Assembly (NCBI RefSeq): GCF_007748175.1
Contig: NZ_CP037422.1
Span: 3,106,020 to 3,170,019, forward strand
Reading direction: 5' to 3'
Length of the DNA stretch: 64,000 nucleotides
Origin: Gimesia aquarii
GTDB lineage: Bacteria; Planctomycetota; Planctomycetia; Planctomycetales; Planctomycetaceae
Shown in pieces: positions 27,309 through 36,355 of the stretch. The translations under genes and the position numbers were made by a program. The notes beneath the pieces were generated by a model. It was not told the DNA's origin and did not search any database. It saw nothing but the letters and a program-made list of their open reading frames with translations. The stretch's first letter is position 1. Each line of letters opens with the position of its first letter.

Positions 27309-30287
27309 TCAGCTGTTACTAACGCTTGTTTGCCGTTCACTTTGCTGAGTTGCACGTGCAGTTGCACTTCCAGGACGATTCATCAGCCAGACTAATACAG
27401 GGCTGGCGATGAAAATAGAGCTGTAAGTACCAACAATCACACCCAAGACAAGACAGTAAGCAAAGCCATGAATTCCTTCACCACCTATGGCGTATAGAAT
27501 CAAGACTACGATTAAGGTTGTGATTGATGTAAGCAAAGTTCGTGACATTGTCTGATTTAAACTGGTATTTACCATCGTAGTGGTCAGAGCAGGGTTCTTG
27601 CCGCGTACTTCTCGAATACGGTCGAAAACCACAATGGTGTCATTTAATGAATAACCAACAATTGTCAGAAACGCTGCAATCATAGGCAGGTTAATTTTAA
27701 AATCATTCAAACCCATTAGAAGTCCTAATTGAGTATGGCTCAAATAAGCTCCCAACGCCACCAATCCTAAAACGACAAGCACATCATGAATTAAAGCAAC
27801 AACTGCCGCGAGACCAAATGTAATTCGTTGGAATCGAAACCAGATATAGGCCACAATCGCGACCAAACTGATCAACATAGCCAGGATTGCAGACTCCTGC
27901 ATCTCACTCGCCACAGAACTGTCAAAACTATTGACTTCGTCCAGAATCGCTGTGGTTGCCATTACTTCTTGCATTGCAACTAAAGCTGTTTTTAAATCAT
28001 CAGTCAGCAAATCGGGACCGGCTTGAGCCATCATCTTTTTAAAACGATTTGATTCGGCTGTTGTATCACCTTCTTTTGAATCGGAAGTGACCCCACTCAA
28101 TTGAATCTCAGGAATTCGCTCATACTTTTCCGAACCATCGGTATTCTCGATGGATGCAATGGCTTCTTTCAGATACGTTTCGACAGTTGACGTTTTCAAA
28201 TCACCACTAAAAGTAAGTTCAACTTCTGAACCCGCTGGAGAATTCTCACTACCTTCCAGCTTCTTGATTTCTCCGAAATCCATCGTCACTTTTCGTAACT
28301 TTTGAGCAGAAGCTTCAAATGCTTTATCTAGCTTTGTTCTAATTGAGTCCGTTGCTTTGGTACCTTCATTTTCAATATCAGCATCATTTAACGTGGTTCG
28401 TAAACGGAAATATCGTCCTTCAGAACCTGGATCGTTTGATAGTTGCAGTTGTTCGAGTGTGAGACTATTCCCAAACTCTTTTTGTAGTAATCCTCGAATG
28501 GTGTCAATTTCCTGTTTATCTTCAAATTCGAATGTCACCATTGTCCCGCCGGTAAAATCAATATCAAAATTTTCTTTACCTCGCGAGGAGACAACGACCA
28601 TTCCAATCAAGATCAGCAGCACTGAGAAAAAAGCTGCAATCTTTCTTTTGTTGATAAAATCAATATTTGTATTTCCGACTATACTCATCATCTTCAGATC
28701 GCTAATCCATCGCTTTCGCTCAAAAACATCAAAAATGAGACGACCGACATAGAGAGCAGTAAACATACTCATCACAATCCCGATAAAGAGCGTGACAGCG
28801 AATCCTCGTACCTGATCTGTACCAATAATATATAACACGACTGCTACAATCAGCGTGGTCAGGTTGGCATCGATAATCGTAGTGAAAGCTCGCGCGAAAC
28901 CATTATTAATTGCCATTCTTAAACTTGATCCTCGAGATTTCTCTTCGCGGATTCGTTCAAAAATCAATACGTTGGCATCGACGGCCATACCAATGGTTAA
29001 TACAAGGCCTGCCAGACCAGGTAGTGTAAATGTCGCGTCGATGAACGACATACAGCCCATCACTAGTAACAAGTTCAAAGTCAGGCAGATATTGGCTACG
29101 ACACCGGCAAACCGATAGTAAATCAGCATGAATACAATAACGGCAATTGCAGCAATAATAATTGCCTGTTTTCCCTTCTCCTGAACATCACTTCCCAAAA
29201 GAGGACTAATGGAAAATTCGGAAACCGGTTCTGGTTTTAAAGGAACTTCCAATGCCCCCGCATTTAAAACATTTAACAGGGAAGAAATTTCTTTCTGTGT
29301 AAAGCGACCTGTAATTTGACCTTCAGAACCAATCGTAGTAATTAAACGTGGTGCAGACTGGACTTTACCATCCAGCAGCACAGCTAAATGCCGGTGGAAT
29401 CCATCCTTACTAGGACGATTTTTGGATGTTAGCTGACTAAAAAGAGTTCCTCCTCGCGCATTAAATGTAAATGCGACTGCAGGGGCACCATTCTGATCTG
29501 TTGACTGTCGCGCACGTACCAAATATTTTCCTGTGACACGTCTGTTTTCATTTGGTTCAATAATGACTAGTACTTCTTCACCCTGAGTACCATCTTCTCG
29601 CGTTATCGGACGAGATACCATCTGATCCTCGGTGTAGGAATCATCGCCATTAACTTCACGCCAACTGGCAATCACACGTCCCTGGCCATCGCGAATATCT
29701 TTTCCGGGACTCTCTAATGCACGCGCGACAATAGAAGCATGATCACGTCGATTCGCCACGATATCAAATTCGAGACTTCCCAAACGTGTAATGAGTGATT
29801 TAATCCGTTGAACATCTTCCGTGTCTGCTCCTGGAACAATCACTTCGATCCGGTTTTGTCCCACTTTGCGGACTGTCACTTCTTCCGTACCAGAAGGATT
29901 AATACGACGTCCAATGGCTCCCACCATTTGATCCATTACATCATTCGAAAGTTCTTTTTCACTTCCGGCTTCGTCGACTTCGAAAACCATGTTTGAACCA
30001 CCGGCAAGGTCGATTCCCAGCCGGATCGCGTTACGCCAATCATTACCATTAGCAATCTGCCAAATGAAGGGAGTAGCAGCAATGACAGCCGTAAATAGTA
30101 CCAGGCCAATTTTCCGAGAGAATTCCTTCAGTTTAAGAGCACGTGCGATTATGACTCCCAAGATGAAAGGTAAAACAAACACGACAAAAATAACGAGCAG
30201 GATATACCATCCTGATACTTTTGATGTCGCATTATCGGCTACTTCCGCAGCAATTAATCCTGCTGAGTGGAAATCAATCCCTGTCAT
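27309..30287 (-). CDS. secDF: SecDF fusion, protein-export membrane protein
   Basis: SecD and SecF use the proton gradient to complete protein translocation at the outer face of the membrane. Here they are one 992-residue chain. The SecD half (about 1-530) has an N-terminal membrane segment, RLGIDLAGGSNMVFEV, a large periplasmic domain with SLEFDIVANR, and the membrane bundle with GLAGLVLTIGMAVDANVLIFERIREE. The SecF half (about 535-960) begins with NTNIDFINKRK, has FDIDFTGGTMV and the bundle with VGYSLNDTIVVFDRIREVRG. Twelve membrane segments are expected. The start is ATG; yajC lies 94 nt upstream on the same strand, the usual partner order. Confidence 0.97.
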   Translation of the reverse strand: MTGIDFHSAGLIAAEVADNATSKVSGWYILLVIFVVFVLPFILGVIIARALKLKEFSRKIGLVLFTAVIAATPFIWQIANGNDWRNAIRLGIDLAGGSNMVFEVDEAGSEKELSNDVMDQMVGAIGRRINPSGTEEVTVRKVGQNRIEVIVPGADTEDVQRIKSLITRLGSLEFDIVANRRDHASIVARALESPGKDIRDGQGRVIASWREVNGDDSYTEDQMVSRPITREDGTQGEEVLVIIEPNENRRVTGKYLVRARQSTDQNGAPAVAFTFNARGGTLFSQLTSKNRPSKDGFHRHLAVLLDGKVQSAPRLITTIGSEGQITGRFTQKEISSLLNVLNAGALEVPLKPEPVSEFSISPLLGSDVQEKGKQAIIIAAIAVIVFMLIYYRFAGVVANICLTLNLLLVMGCMSFIDATFTLPGLAGLVLTIGMAVDANVLIFERIREEKSRGSSLRMAINNGFARAFTTIIDANLTTLIVAVVLYIIGTDQVRGFAVTLFIGIVMSMFTALYVGRLIFDVFERKRWISDLKMMSIVGNTNIDFINKRKIAAFFSVLLILIGMVVVSSRGKENFDIDFTGGTMVTFEFEDKQEIDTIRGLLQKEFGNSLTLEQLQLSNDPGSEGRYFRLRTTLNDADIENEGTKATDSIRTKLDKAFEASAQKLRKVTMDFGEIKKLEGSENSPAGSEVELTFSGDLKTSTVETYLKEAIASIENTDGSEKYERIPEIQLSGVTSDSKEGDTTAESNRFKKMMAQAGPDLLTDDLKTALVAMQEVMATTAILDEVNSFDSSVASEMQESAILAMLISLVAIVAYIWFRFQRITFGLAAVVALIHDVLVVLGLVALGAYLSHTQLGLLMGLNDFKINLPMIAAFLTIVGYSLNDTIVVFDRIREVRGKNPALTTTMVNTSLNQTMSRTLLTSITTLIVVLILYAIGGEGIHGFAYCLVLGVIVGTYSSIFIASPVLVWLMNRPGSATARATQQSERQTSVSNS

Positions 30288-30381
30288 TCAATTAGTCCCA
30301 AAACTATACTATTTTTATATGGGCCGATTCACTCGGCAATGAAGGTTTAAACTGGCGTTTACTGCGCCAGATACTGTAAAG

Positions 30382-30732
30382 CTATTTTGAATCTTTTTTA
30401 TCTTCTTCATAAAGTCCTTGAATTGCACTTCGACGGACTTTCAGGCGCGAATTATCATCTATTTTTATTACCACTTCCTGTTCGTTTTCAGCAATGCTGG
30501 CAATCGTACCAATGATTCCCCCAATGGTCACGACACGATCATTTTTCTTCAATTCGCCTAATGCCTTCTCGCGACGAGCTCGTTCTTTTTGCTGCGGACG
30601 AAACATGATCAAGTAAAAGAAGATCACAATGGCAATGATGGGTAAAAACTGAATGATTTGGGGAGGAGCAGGGGCATCTTTGGCAGGTGCTTCTTCGGCC
30701 AATAAATATAACGTTGTAAGTAATAAATTCAT
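30382..30732 (-). CDS. yajC: YajC, preprotein translocase accessory subunit
   Basis: YajC associates with SecDF in the translocon. I chose the ATG at 30732; a TTG five codons upstream is possible. The 116-residue protein has a short N-terminal hydrophobic start, then the classic YajC pattern: a single membrane helix (about 28-47), FRPQQKERARREKAL, and GELKKNDRVVTIGGIIGTIASI. A basic C-terminal region with DDNSRLKVRRSAIQ follows. It lies directly upstream of secDF and downstream of tgt, an order seen in many bacteria. Confidence 0.95.
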   Translation of the reverse strand: MNLLLTTLYLLAEEAPAKDAPAPPQIIQFLPIIAIVIFFYLIMFRPQQKERARREKALGELKKNDRVVTIGGIIGTIASIAENEQEVVIKIDDNSRLKVRRSAIQGLYEEDKKDSK

Positions 30733-30922
30733 TTCGTTCTCGTCCAAGGCTGCAAATGAATCTCCTTAAAGTAATATGAATTAAACACTTAAGGAAACAC
30801 ATATTTAAACATACAAGTAAAGACATATGTCATTTTGAAGCATGCTCATCCAACAACTGAGCCAAAATCGGCCCAAACCTAAATAATTTCAGGAGTTATC
30901 AAGCAATGTTGCAAGCTGTATC

Positions 30923-32041
30923 TTAGAAAGATGCGTTCCAACGGGCAAGGTGAACCGCCCTAAACTCCTCAACTTGATCATTGAGTATTGCCTGTCGCAA
31001 ATCTCGCAGCAATTTTTGATAAAAGGCAATATTATGGAGGGAGATCAAAATTGGCCCCAGCATCTCTCGTGACATAAATAAATGCCGCAAATAAGCGCGG
31101 CTATAATTCTGTGATCCTGGTGAGTCACATTCAGGGTCCAAAGGGCTCGGATCTCTCGCATGTTTTTGATTGCGTAAATTGACGCGTCCCTGGCTGGTAA
31201 ATGCCATTCCATTCCGCCCATTTCGAGTAGGCATCACACAATCAAATATATCGACACCACGTATAATTGCCTCAATCAGATCAGAAGGACGTCCCACCCC
31301 CATCAGATAACGAGGTTTTTCGACGGGCAACATCGGAGTCGTAAAATCAAGCGTAGAATACATATCTTCAGGTTTCTCTCCTACACTCAAGCCTCCAATG
31401 GCATAGCCAGGAAATTCCAGAGGAAGCAATCCAGAAGCAGATCTTTCCCGCATCATCTGGTCAGTTCCTCCTTGCACAATCCCAAACAGGGCCTGATCAT
31501 CACGTTTCTGTGCATCTCGGCATCTTGCTGCCCAATTTGTGGTTCGGTCTACGGCCTCTAACATTTTTTCAGAAGGAACATCATGCGGGGGACATTCATC
31601 AAGACACATAATACAATCTGCACCGAGTTGCTCTTGTATCTTCACCGCTTTTTCCGGTGACAATTCAAATAAACTACCATCAATATGTGAACGAAACACA
31701 ACTTGGTCATCATCCATTTTTGTAAGTTGGGCCAGACTGAAGACCTGGAAGCCACCACTGTCCGTCAGAATTGGCCCATCCCAGTTCATAAACTCGTGAA
31801 GCCCTCCCATCTCTTCAACAATCTCTGCCCCGGGACGTAATGCCAAATGGTAAGTATTTGCTAATACCTGCTGGGTTCCGACCTGTTTTAGTTGCTCTGG
31901 CAATAAGCCTTTTACCGATGCCAAAGTCCCGACAGGCATAAAAGCTGGAGTATCCACAATTCCGTGGGGCGTATGCCAGCGTCCCACTCGTGCTGAAGTT
32001 TTTGAATCGCTATGAATCAGTTCAAAATGAAAATGGGACAC
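30923..32041 (-). CDS. tgt: tRNA-guanine transglycosylase with a degenerate zinc site
   Basis: Tgt exchanges guanine 34 in GUN-anticodon tRNAs for the queuosine precursor preQ1. The 372-residue TIM-barrel protein has the catalytic region [13 protein letters not shown] (D94), [24 protein letters not shown], and the nucleophile D267 in [13 protein letters not shown]. In typical bacterial Tgt the zinc site is a C-x-C-x-x-C motif plus a later His; here it reads C305-D-S307-P-G-S310, so only the first cysteine and H336 (SLHN) remain. The bases read clearly (TGT GAC TCA CCA GGA TCA). The start is GTG. Neighbours yajC and secDF are the common partners. Confidence 0.95.
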   Translation of the reverse strand: MSHFHFELIHSDSKTSARVGRWHTPHGIVDTPAFMPVGTLASVKGLLPEQLKQVGTQQVLANTYHLALRPGAEIVEEMGGLHEFMNWDGPILTDSGGFQVFSLAQLTKMDDDQVVFRSHIDGSLFELSPEKAVKIQEQLGADCIMCLDECPPHDVPSEKMLEAVDRTTNWAARCRDAQKRDDQALFGIVQGGTDQMMRERSASGLLPLEFPGYAIGGLSVGEKPEDMYSTLDFTTPMLPVEKPRYLMGVGRPSDLIEAIIRGVDIFDCVMPTRNGRNGMAFTSQGRVNLRNQKHARDPSPLDPECDSPGSQNYSRAYLRHLFMSREMLGPILISLHNIAFYQKLLRDLRQAILNDQVEEFRAVHLARWNASF

Positions 32042-32106
32042 TTTTACTTTTCTAATCGGTACTAAATACGGTTGATGACACTAGAAATAAACAAGTAGCT
32101 AATAGC

Positions 32107-33150
32107 TCAGATATTGTTTAAGGCGTCGTTGAGTATTCCCAAATACCAAAAAGCGATCCTGAATACAACAAAGATGATAAAAGCGGCCACAAGAGCCCAG
32201 ACTAGCCAACCCAGAACTGCCGCTAATGTTGCCAGACTCCGCTGTGCGTCTTCCTGAAAACGGGGACTTAATCGCTCCAGAGTTTCAGGGACGGTTCCCG
32301 ATGTTTCCCCCACATTAACCATATGAATATATTCATCTGAAAATAGTCTCGTTTCCGCTAATGCATCCGTGAGGTGCTCTCCATCATTGACAGCACCATT
32401 GACGCGTGGTATTTCGCGAATAAATGCCCCATTTCCGGTTGCTTTCAGGCTGGCATCCAGCGAATCAAGAATATTCATGCCAGCTTGTTGAGTGAGTGCA
32501 AAAGCCCAGGAAAATCGCGCAATCGCAAATGATCGCATGCATCCCCCCAATACCGGAATTTTAAGAAACAAGCTGTGAAAATATTGTTTGCCTCCGATCA
32601 GGCGGTCCATGATTTGATATGCTACAAACAACGCAAAAATTGATCCGAACGTACATGTCAACCAAATCATAGCTCCGCTGGGGCCAGACAATCCCAACCC
32701 CAAAACATCAATGGGTGCTCCACCTTGTCCACTAGCAAGAAGTCCTAAGATAAGAATCATCAAGGCAATCACCAGGATTGCAACGACAAATTGAAAAACA
32801 GGCCATGCGATGAGCCTTGTAAAGTTTTTTCGCATTTGGAGCAGATGATCGTAATGCTCAGCAAGTGCTTTCAACACTTCAGGAAGGCCACCACTTTGCT
32901 CGGCAACGCTCACCATATTGACCAGTAATTCGGGATAATATGTCCCCTGTTTACGCATTGCCGAAGTCACATCCATACCCGATTTCAATTCCGTAGCGAT
33001 ATCACGAATTGACTGCTGCAAACGACGGTCCCCCATCTTTTTCGCTGCCAATTCAAATGATTTCGTGATCGATACTCCGGATTCCAACATCGTACTGAGC
33101 GATCGACATAAAAGAGCCAACGATTTCAAGGAAACTCGTGACTGAAACAT
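32107..33150 (-). CDS. GspF/PilC-like inner-membrane protein of a type II secretion or type IV pilus-like system
   Basis: The ATG at 33150 was chosen because AAGGTGGG lies 6 nt upstream; the open frame runs 21 codons further. The 347-residue protein has two copies of the GspF/PilC domain: N-terminal with SLSTMLESGVSITKSFELAAK (about 14-130) and C-terminal with FAWAFALTQQ-type AGMNILDSLDAS (about 215-335), with membrane segments near 140-160, 180-200 and the C-terminus. GspF proteins form the membrane platform for pseudopilus assembly. No ATPase or pseudopilin operon is adjacent, so it is an orphan; it might serve DUF1559 pseudopilins such as the one at 2145-3128 (inference). Confidence 0.88.
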   Translation of the reverse strand: MFQSRVSLKSLALLCRSLSTMLESGVSITKSFELAAKKMGDRRLQQSIRDIATELKSGMDVTSAMRKQGTYYPELLVNMVSVAEQSGGLPEVLKALAEHYDHLLQMRKNFTRLIAWPVFQFVVAILVIALMILILGLLASGQGGAPIDVLGLGLSGPSGAMIWLTCTFGSIFALFVAYQIMDRLIGGKQYFHSLFLKIPVLGGCMRSFAIARFSWAFALTQQAGMNILDSLDASLKATGNGAFIREIPRVNGAVNDGEHLTDALAETRLFSDEYIHMVNVGETSGTVPETLERLSPRFQEDAQRSLATLAAVLGWLVWALVAAFIIFVVFRIAFWYLGILNDALNNI

Positions 33151-33365
33151 GAATCCCACCTTCTGAGAACTATTGAGAATTTGCAGGCCGTCAGATACCT
33201 TCCGACATAACATTCATTATTGCGAATTGCCACTTATCTGAGAGTGACAATCTATTCCACATTGCGAAAAAAAATGAAATTTGTCAGAGTAAATGACGTG
33301 TATTGAGGCTAACACGCTGGATATACCGGTTTTGTTTATATTTATTTTTCTCGGAAGTAAGATTG

Positions 33366-34163
33366 ATGGACTTTTTGGAATTGGCAGGCAAACGTATTCT
33401 TATTTTTGGAGTAGCCAACCGAAAAAGCGTTGCATATCAGTCAGGGAAAGTTTTGGAAGAAGCTGGAGCTGAAGTGATCTATATTGTGCGGTCTGATACA
33501 AGAAAAGAATCATTAAAGAACTTATTAAAGCAGGCACCGACTTACGTCTGCGATGTTGAACATCAGCAGGAAATCGATCAATTACATTCCGAAATCAGCC
33601 AAAAATATGACACCATTCATGGTTTGGTACACTCGATCGCGTTTGCCGACTATTCAGCAGGCTGGCTTCCCTTTCATCAGACGCCCCGAAGTGCTTTTTT
33701 ACAGGCTGTAGATATTTCCTGCTTTTCTTTCATCGCACTTTCAAATGCATTCAGTAAGCTCCTTGATCCAGAACAGGGGAGCGTCGTTACGGTCTCAATT
33801 TCGACGACTCGTATGGCTGCAGAAAATTATGGTTACATGGCTCCGGTCAAAGCAGCTTTAGATTCCTCTGTTTGTTTTCTTTCGAAATCGTTTTCCAATT
33901 TTTCGAAAGTTCGCTTTAATGCCGTCTGTCCAGGATTACTCAAAACATCGGCATCAGCAGGAATCCCCGGATATGTCGACAGCTATTTATTTGCAGAAAA
34001 GGCAACACTTCGTAAAGAAGCGGTCCAAACAAAAGAAGTAGCCGATACCATTGCATTCTTAATGAGCCCGCGTTCCTCAGGTATTACATCCCAGGGAATT
34101 GTCATTGATGCAGGAATGGGTACAAATTATTTTGACAAAGAAATCGTAGCGGAAGATACCTAG
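33366..34163 (+). CDS. FabI-like short-chain dehydrogenase (probable enoyl-ACP reductase)
   Basis: The likely reaction is NADH-dependent reduction of enoyl-ACP in fatty acid synthesis. I chose the ATG at 33366, 21 codons into the open frame, because GGAAG lies upstream and the product then begins [18 protein letters not shown], matching FabI starts. The 265-residue protein has the FabI-type nucleotide loop [18 protein letters not shown] (compare VHSIGFA in E. coli), the Tyr-x6-Lys pair in [12 protein letters not shown], and VIDAGMG near the end. The position equal to E. coli Tyr146 is Ile, and the substrate loop differs, so a divergent SDR of other specificity is possible. It ends in a bidirectional terminator. 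Confidence 0.8.
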   Translation: MDFLELAGKRILIFGVANRKSVAYQSGKVLEEAGAEVIYIVRSDTRKESLKNLLKQAPTYVCDVEHQQEIDQLHSEISQKYDTIHGLVHSIAFADYSAGWLPFHQTPRSAFLQAVDISCFSFIALSNAFSKLLDPEQGSVVTVSISTTRMAAENYGYMAPVKAALDSSVCFLSKSFSNFSKVRFNAVCPGLLKTSASAGIPGYVDSYLFAEKATLRKEAVQTKEVADTIAFLMSPRSSGITSQGIVIDAGMGTNYFDKEIVAEDT

Positions 34164-34171
34164 TATTGCAG

Positions 34172-34207
34172 AAAAAAGCCGACTGAATCTGATTCAGTCG
34201 GCTTTTT
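34172..34207. terminator. Bidirectional terminator between the FabI-like and EF-hand genes
   Basis: A perfect 17-bp inverted repeat (AAAAAGCCGACTGAATC with GATTCAGTCGGCTTTTT) encloses a single base, so the apparent loop will open to 3-5 nt. Each arm ends in an A or T run, giving a T-run for both converging genes. Confidence 0.92.
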
Positions 34208-34268
34208 CGTTCACATCACTGAGCTACCAATGTAACCAAAGTAATGTTTCAGTGACCTGTCATCACTC

Positions 34269-34916
34269 TCAATTTTTCTTGTTTTTTCTTCCTGCTTTTC
34301 CTTTCGCTCTATTACCGGCTGCCCCTTTAGGACGATTCTTCATCATTTCTGCTCTCGCAGCCTGACGTTCTGATTCGTCTAGTTTTCCATCACTATTTTT
34401 ATCAAACTTCTTGATGAATTGCTCTCGAGTCATTCCACCACGACGACGGCCTTGCTGATTACCCAGAGACTTACGAGCAGTAGCTCGCTCGGCTTCACTT
34501 AACTTCCCATCACCATCTTTGTCGAATTTTTTAACCATTTCTTCTCGACTCATACGTGGCCCCTTTTGGCCCATTTTTCCTCGTGCAGCTTTTGCTGCCG
34601 CACGTTCTGATTCGTCCAATTTTCCATCACCGTTCTTATCAAATTTTTTGATCATTTCTTCACGGTTAAAACCTGGTTTGCCTTTGCCCTTGCCACCAGC
34701 TCCCTTAGCTGCTTTCCCTTTACCACGTGCCTCTCTCGCAGCAGTGCGTTCTTCTTCGTTTAACTTTCCATCACCATCCTTATCAAATTTTTTGAGTATT
34801 TGTTCACGATTGGGGCGTTCTCCCTTTTTACCTTCTTCAGCTTGAGTCGCTGAAGTCCCAGTTAAAACAGCAACTCCCAAGACAAATGTTGATATCTGCA
34901 TTAGTCTTACTCTCAT
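34269..34916 (-). CDS. Exported protein with four EF-hand calcium-binding loops
   Basis: I chose the ATG at 34916, preceded by GAGGAG at 8 nt. The 215-residue protein has a signal peptide (about 1-26, cleavage likely after TSATQA) and four canonical 12-residue EF-hand loops at about 45-56, 93-104, 132-143 and 172-183, each of the DKDGDGKLxxxE or DKNGDGKLxxxE type, spaced by Lys/Arg/Gly-rich linkers. The very basic C-terminus (NRAKGKAGRKNKKN) is notable for an exported protein. Calcium binding in the periplasm or at the cell surface is strongly suggested; the target is not known. EF-hand proteins of this kind are common in planctomycetes. Confidence 0.93.
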   Translation of the reverse strand: MRVRLMQISTFVLGVAVLTGTSATQAEEGKKGERPNREQILKKFDKDGDGKLNEEERTAAREARGKGKAAKGAGGKGKGKPGFNREEMIKKFDKNGDGKLDESERAAAKAARGKMGQKGPRMSREEMVKKFDKDGDGKLSEAERATARKSLGNQQGRRRGGMTREQFIKKFDKNSDGKLDESERQAARAEMMKNRPKGAAGNRAKGKAGRKNKKN

Positions 34917-35244
34917 TAAGATAACTCCTCGTTCACACTTAAGGGTCAAGGGATCATTCCCATTTCTGTTTCACTTTACTAAGAGATCAAACTCACATGA
35001 AAATCATTGGTTTCGCAGTTTCTCAAAAAAAAGGAGAATTTGTTGCTTAACTATATAGTAATTGGAAAGAAATTCAGGCGCTTCAACTAGAAAAACACCT
35101 ATTTTTAAGCTGAAGAGTTAAAATTATGGGAGACGAAATAAAAAGCTGATATTGCCTCAATTCCTGTTCTCCCACTATCATGCCGCACTTGATAATAAGG
35201 TAGCCTCAAACAAAATCAAAAATAGTAGCTCAAAATCAAACACG

Positions 35245-36345
35245 ATGAGTTCAAAGTATTCCATCTCTCAACTAAATCAAATTGAAGCCAAACGCATTTG
35301 CGTGATTAAGCCTAGTGCGCTGGGTGATGTTGTACAGACCCTTCCTATTTTGTCAGTACTCAGTGAACGATTTCCTGATTCAGAGATTTCATGGGTCATT
35401 CGCAACAGTTTTGCTAATCTGATCGAAGGGCATCCAAATATTGACCATGTGATTCCCTTCAGTCGGCGCAGCTCCGTTCGCTATTGGTGGCGTTTTTTGA
35501 AAGAACTTAAACAACGCCAGTTTGATCTAGTGCTTGATCTTCAAGGCTTATTGAGAACCGGAATCATGACAGCTTCCACATGTGCTCCCTGGAGAATTGG
35601 AATCGAAGCAGCGCGCGAAGGTTCGCACTTAGCCTACAACCTGACCATCCCTGATACAGGGCGACTTGTCCCCGCTTATTTAAAATATTGGCGCGTAGCC
35701 GATGCTTTAGGATTCGGCGAAACTCAACGACAAACTGGCCTTATTCTTAGCAATGAAGATACTACCTGGGCAAAAAGTAAACTCGATCGTAAGAACAATC
35801 TGATTCCGATCCTCGCCATTCATGCTGGTGCCCAATGGATCACAAAACGCTGGCCGCCAGAGAGCTTTGCAGCCGTAGGTGCAAAAGCGATCCGTCGCTT
35901 TCGCTGCAATGTGGTTCTTGTGGGGACAGCTGATGAACGACCACTGACTAATCAAATTCAGCAACTTTTGCATAAATTTGTACCCACAGGTCGTATCATC
36001 AACCTGGCAGGAGAAACTACACTCAAGCAGTTGGCCGCCGTACTCACAGAATCTGATTTTCTACTCACAAACGATTCTGGTCCCATGCACCTTGCCGCAG
36101 GACTAGGCACTCCAGTAACCGGAATCTTCACTTGCACAAGTTCGCTTCGCTCAGGACCTCCTGGTGATCAACACGAACTAGTCTCAACCAATGTGGAGTG
36201 TGCTGGCAGCTATAATAAACGTTGCCCTAAACGAGGCCCTCAAAACTTGTGCTGTATGGAAGAACTGGAAATCGGCCGAGTCTGTCAGGCTTTATTTCGA
36301 TTGATTTCCAAACACACTTCTCAAAAATCAGGGAAAGCAGCATAA
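35245..36345 (+). CDS. Glycosyltransferase family 9 (heptosyltransferase-like)
   Basis: Family 9 enzymes transfer heptose, or a related sugar, from ADP-heptose to lipopolysaccharide core or other glycans. I chose the ATG at 35245, since the next 15 residues lead into the conserved start KRICVIKPSALGDVVQTLPIL; a TTG 31 codons upstream is possible, and neither has a strong ribosome site. The 366-residue protein has FDLVLDLQGLLRTG (acceptor domain), AIHAGAQWITKRWPPESF and the donor-binding motif FLLTNDSGPMHLAAGLGTPV. A Cys cluster near the C-terminus (CAGSYNKRCPKRG, CCMEEL) is typical of many GT9 proteins. It may act on a planctomycete lipopolysaccharide. Confidence 0.92.
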   Translation: MSSKYSISQLNQIEAKRICVIKPSALGDVVQTLPILSVLSERFPDSEISWVIRNSFANLIEGHPNIDHVIPFSRRSSVRYWWRFLKELKQRQFDLVLDLQGLLRTGIMTASTCAPWRIGIEAAREGSHLAYNLTIPDTGRLVPAYLKYWRVADALGFGETQRQTGLILSNEDTTWAKSKLDRKNNLIPILAIHAGAQWITKRWPPESFAAVGAKAIRRFRCNVVLVGTADERPLTNQIQQLLHKFVPTGRIINLAGETTLKQLAAVLTESDFLLTNDSGPMHLAAGLGTPVTGIFTCTSSLRSGPPGDQHELVSTNVECAGSYNKRCPKRGPQNLCCMEELEIGRVCQALFRLISKHTSQKSGKAA

Positions 36346-36355
36346 TTGCTTTCAT

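Noticed and set aside
28357-28752. A 131-codon plus-strand frame opposite secDF
   Set aside because: It is a shadow of the SecF half; no ribosome site and no recognisable domain.
33366-34163. Idea that the FabI-like protein is inactive because the E. coli Tyr146 position is Ile
   Set aside because: The catalytic Tyr-x6-Lys pair is present, and as I recall InhA also lacks a Tyr at that position, so the change alone does not imply loss of activity.
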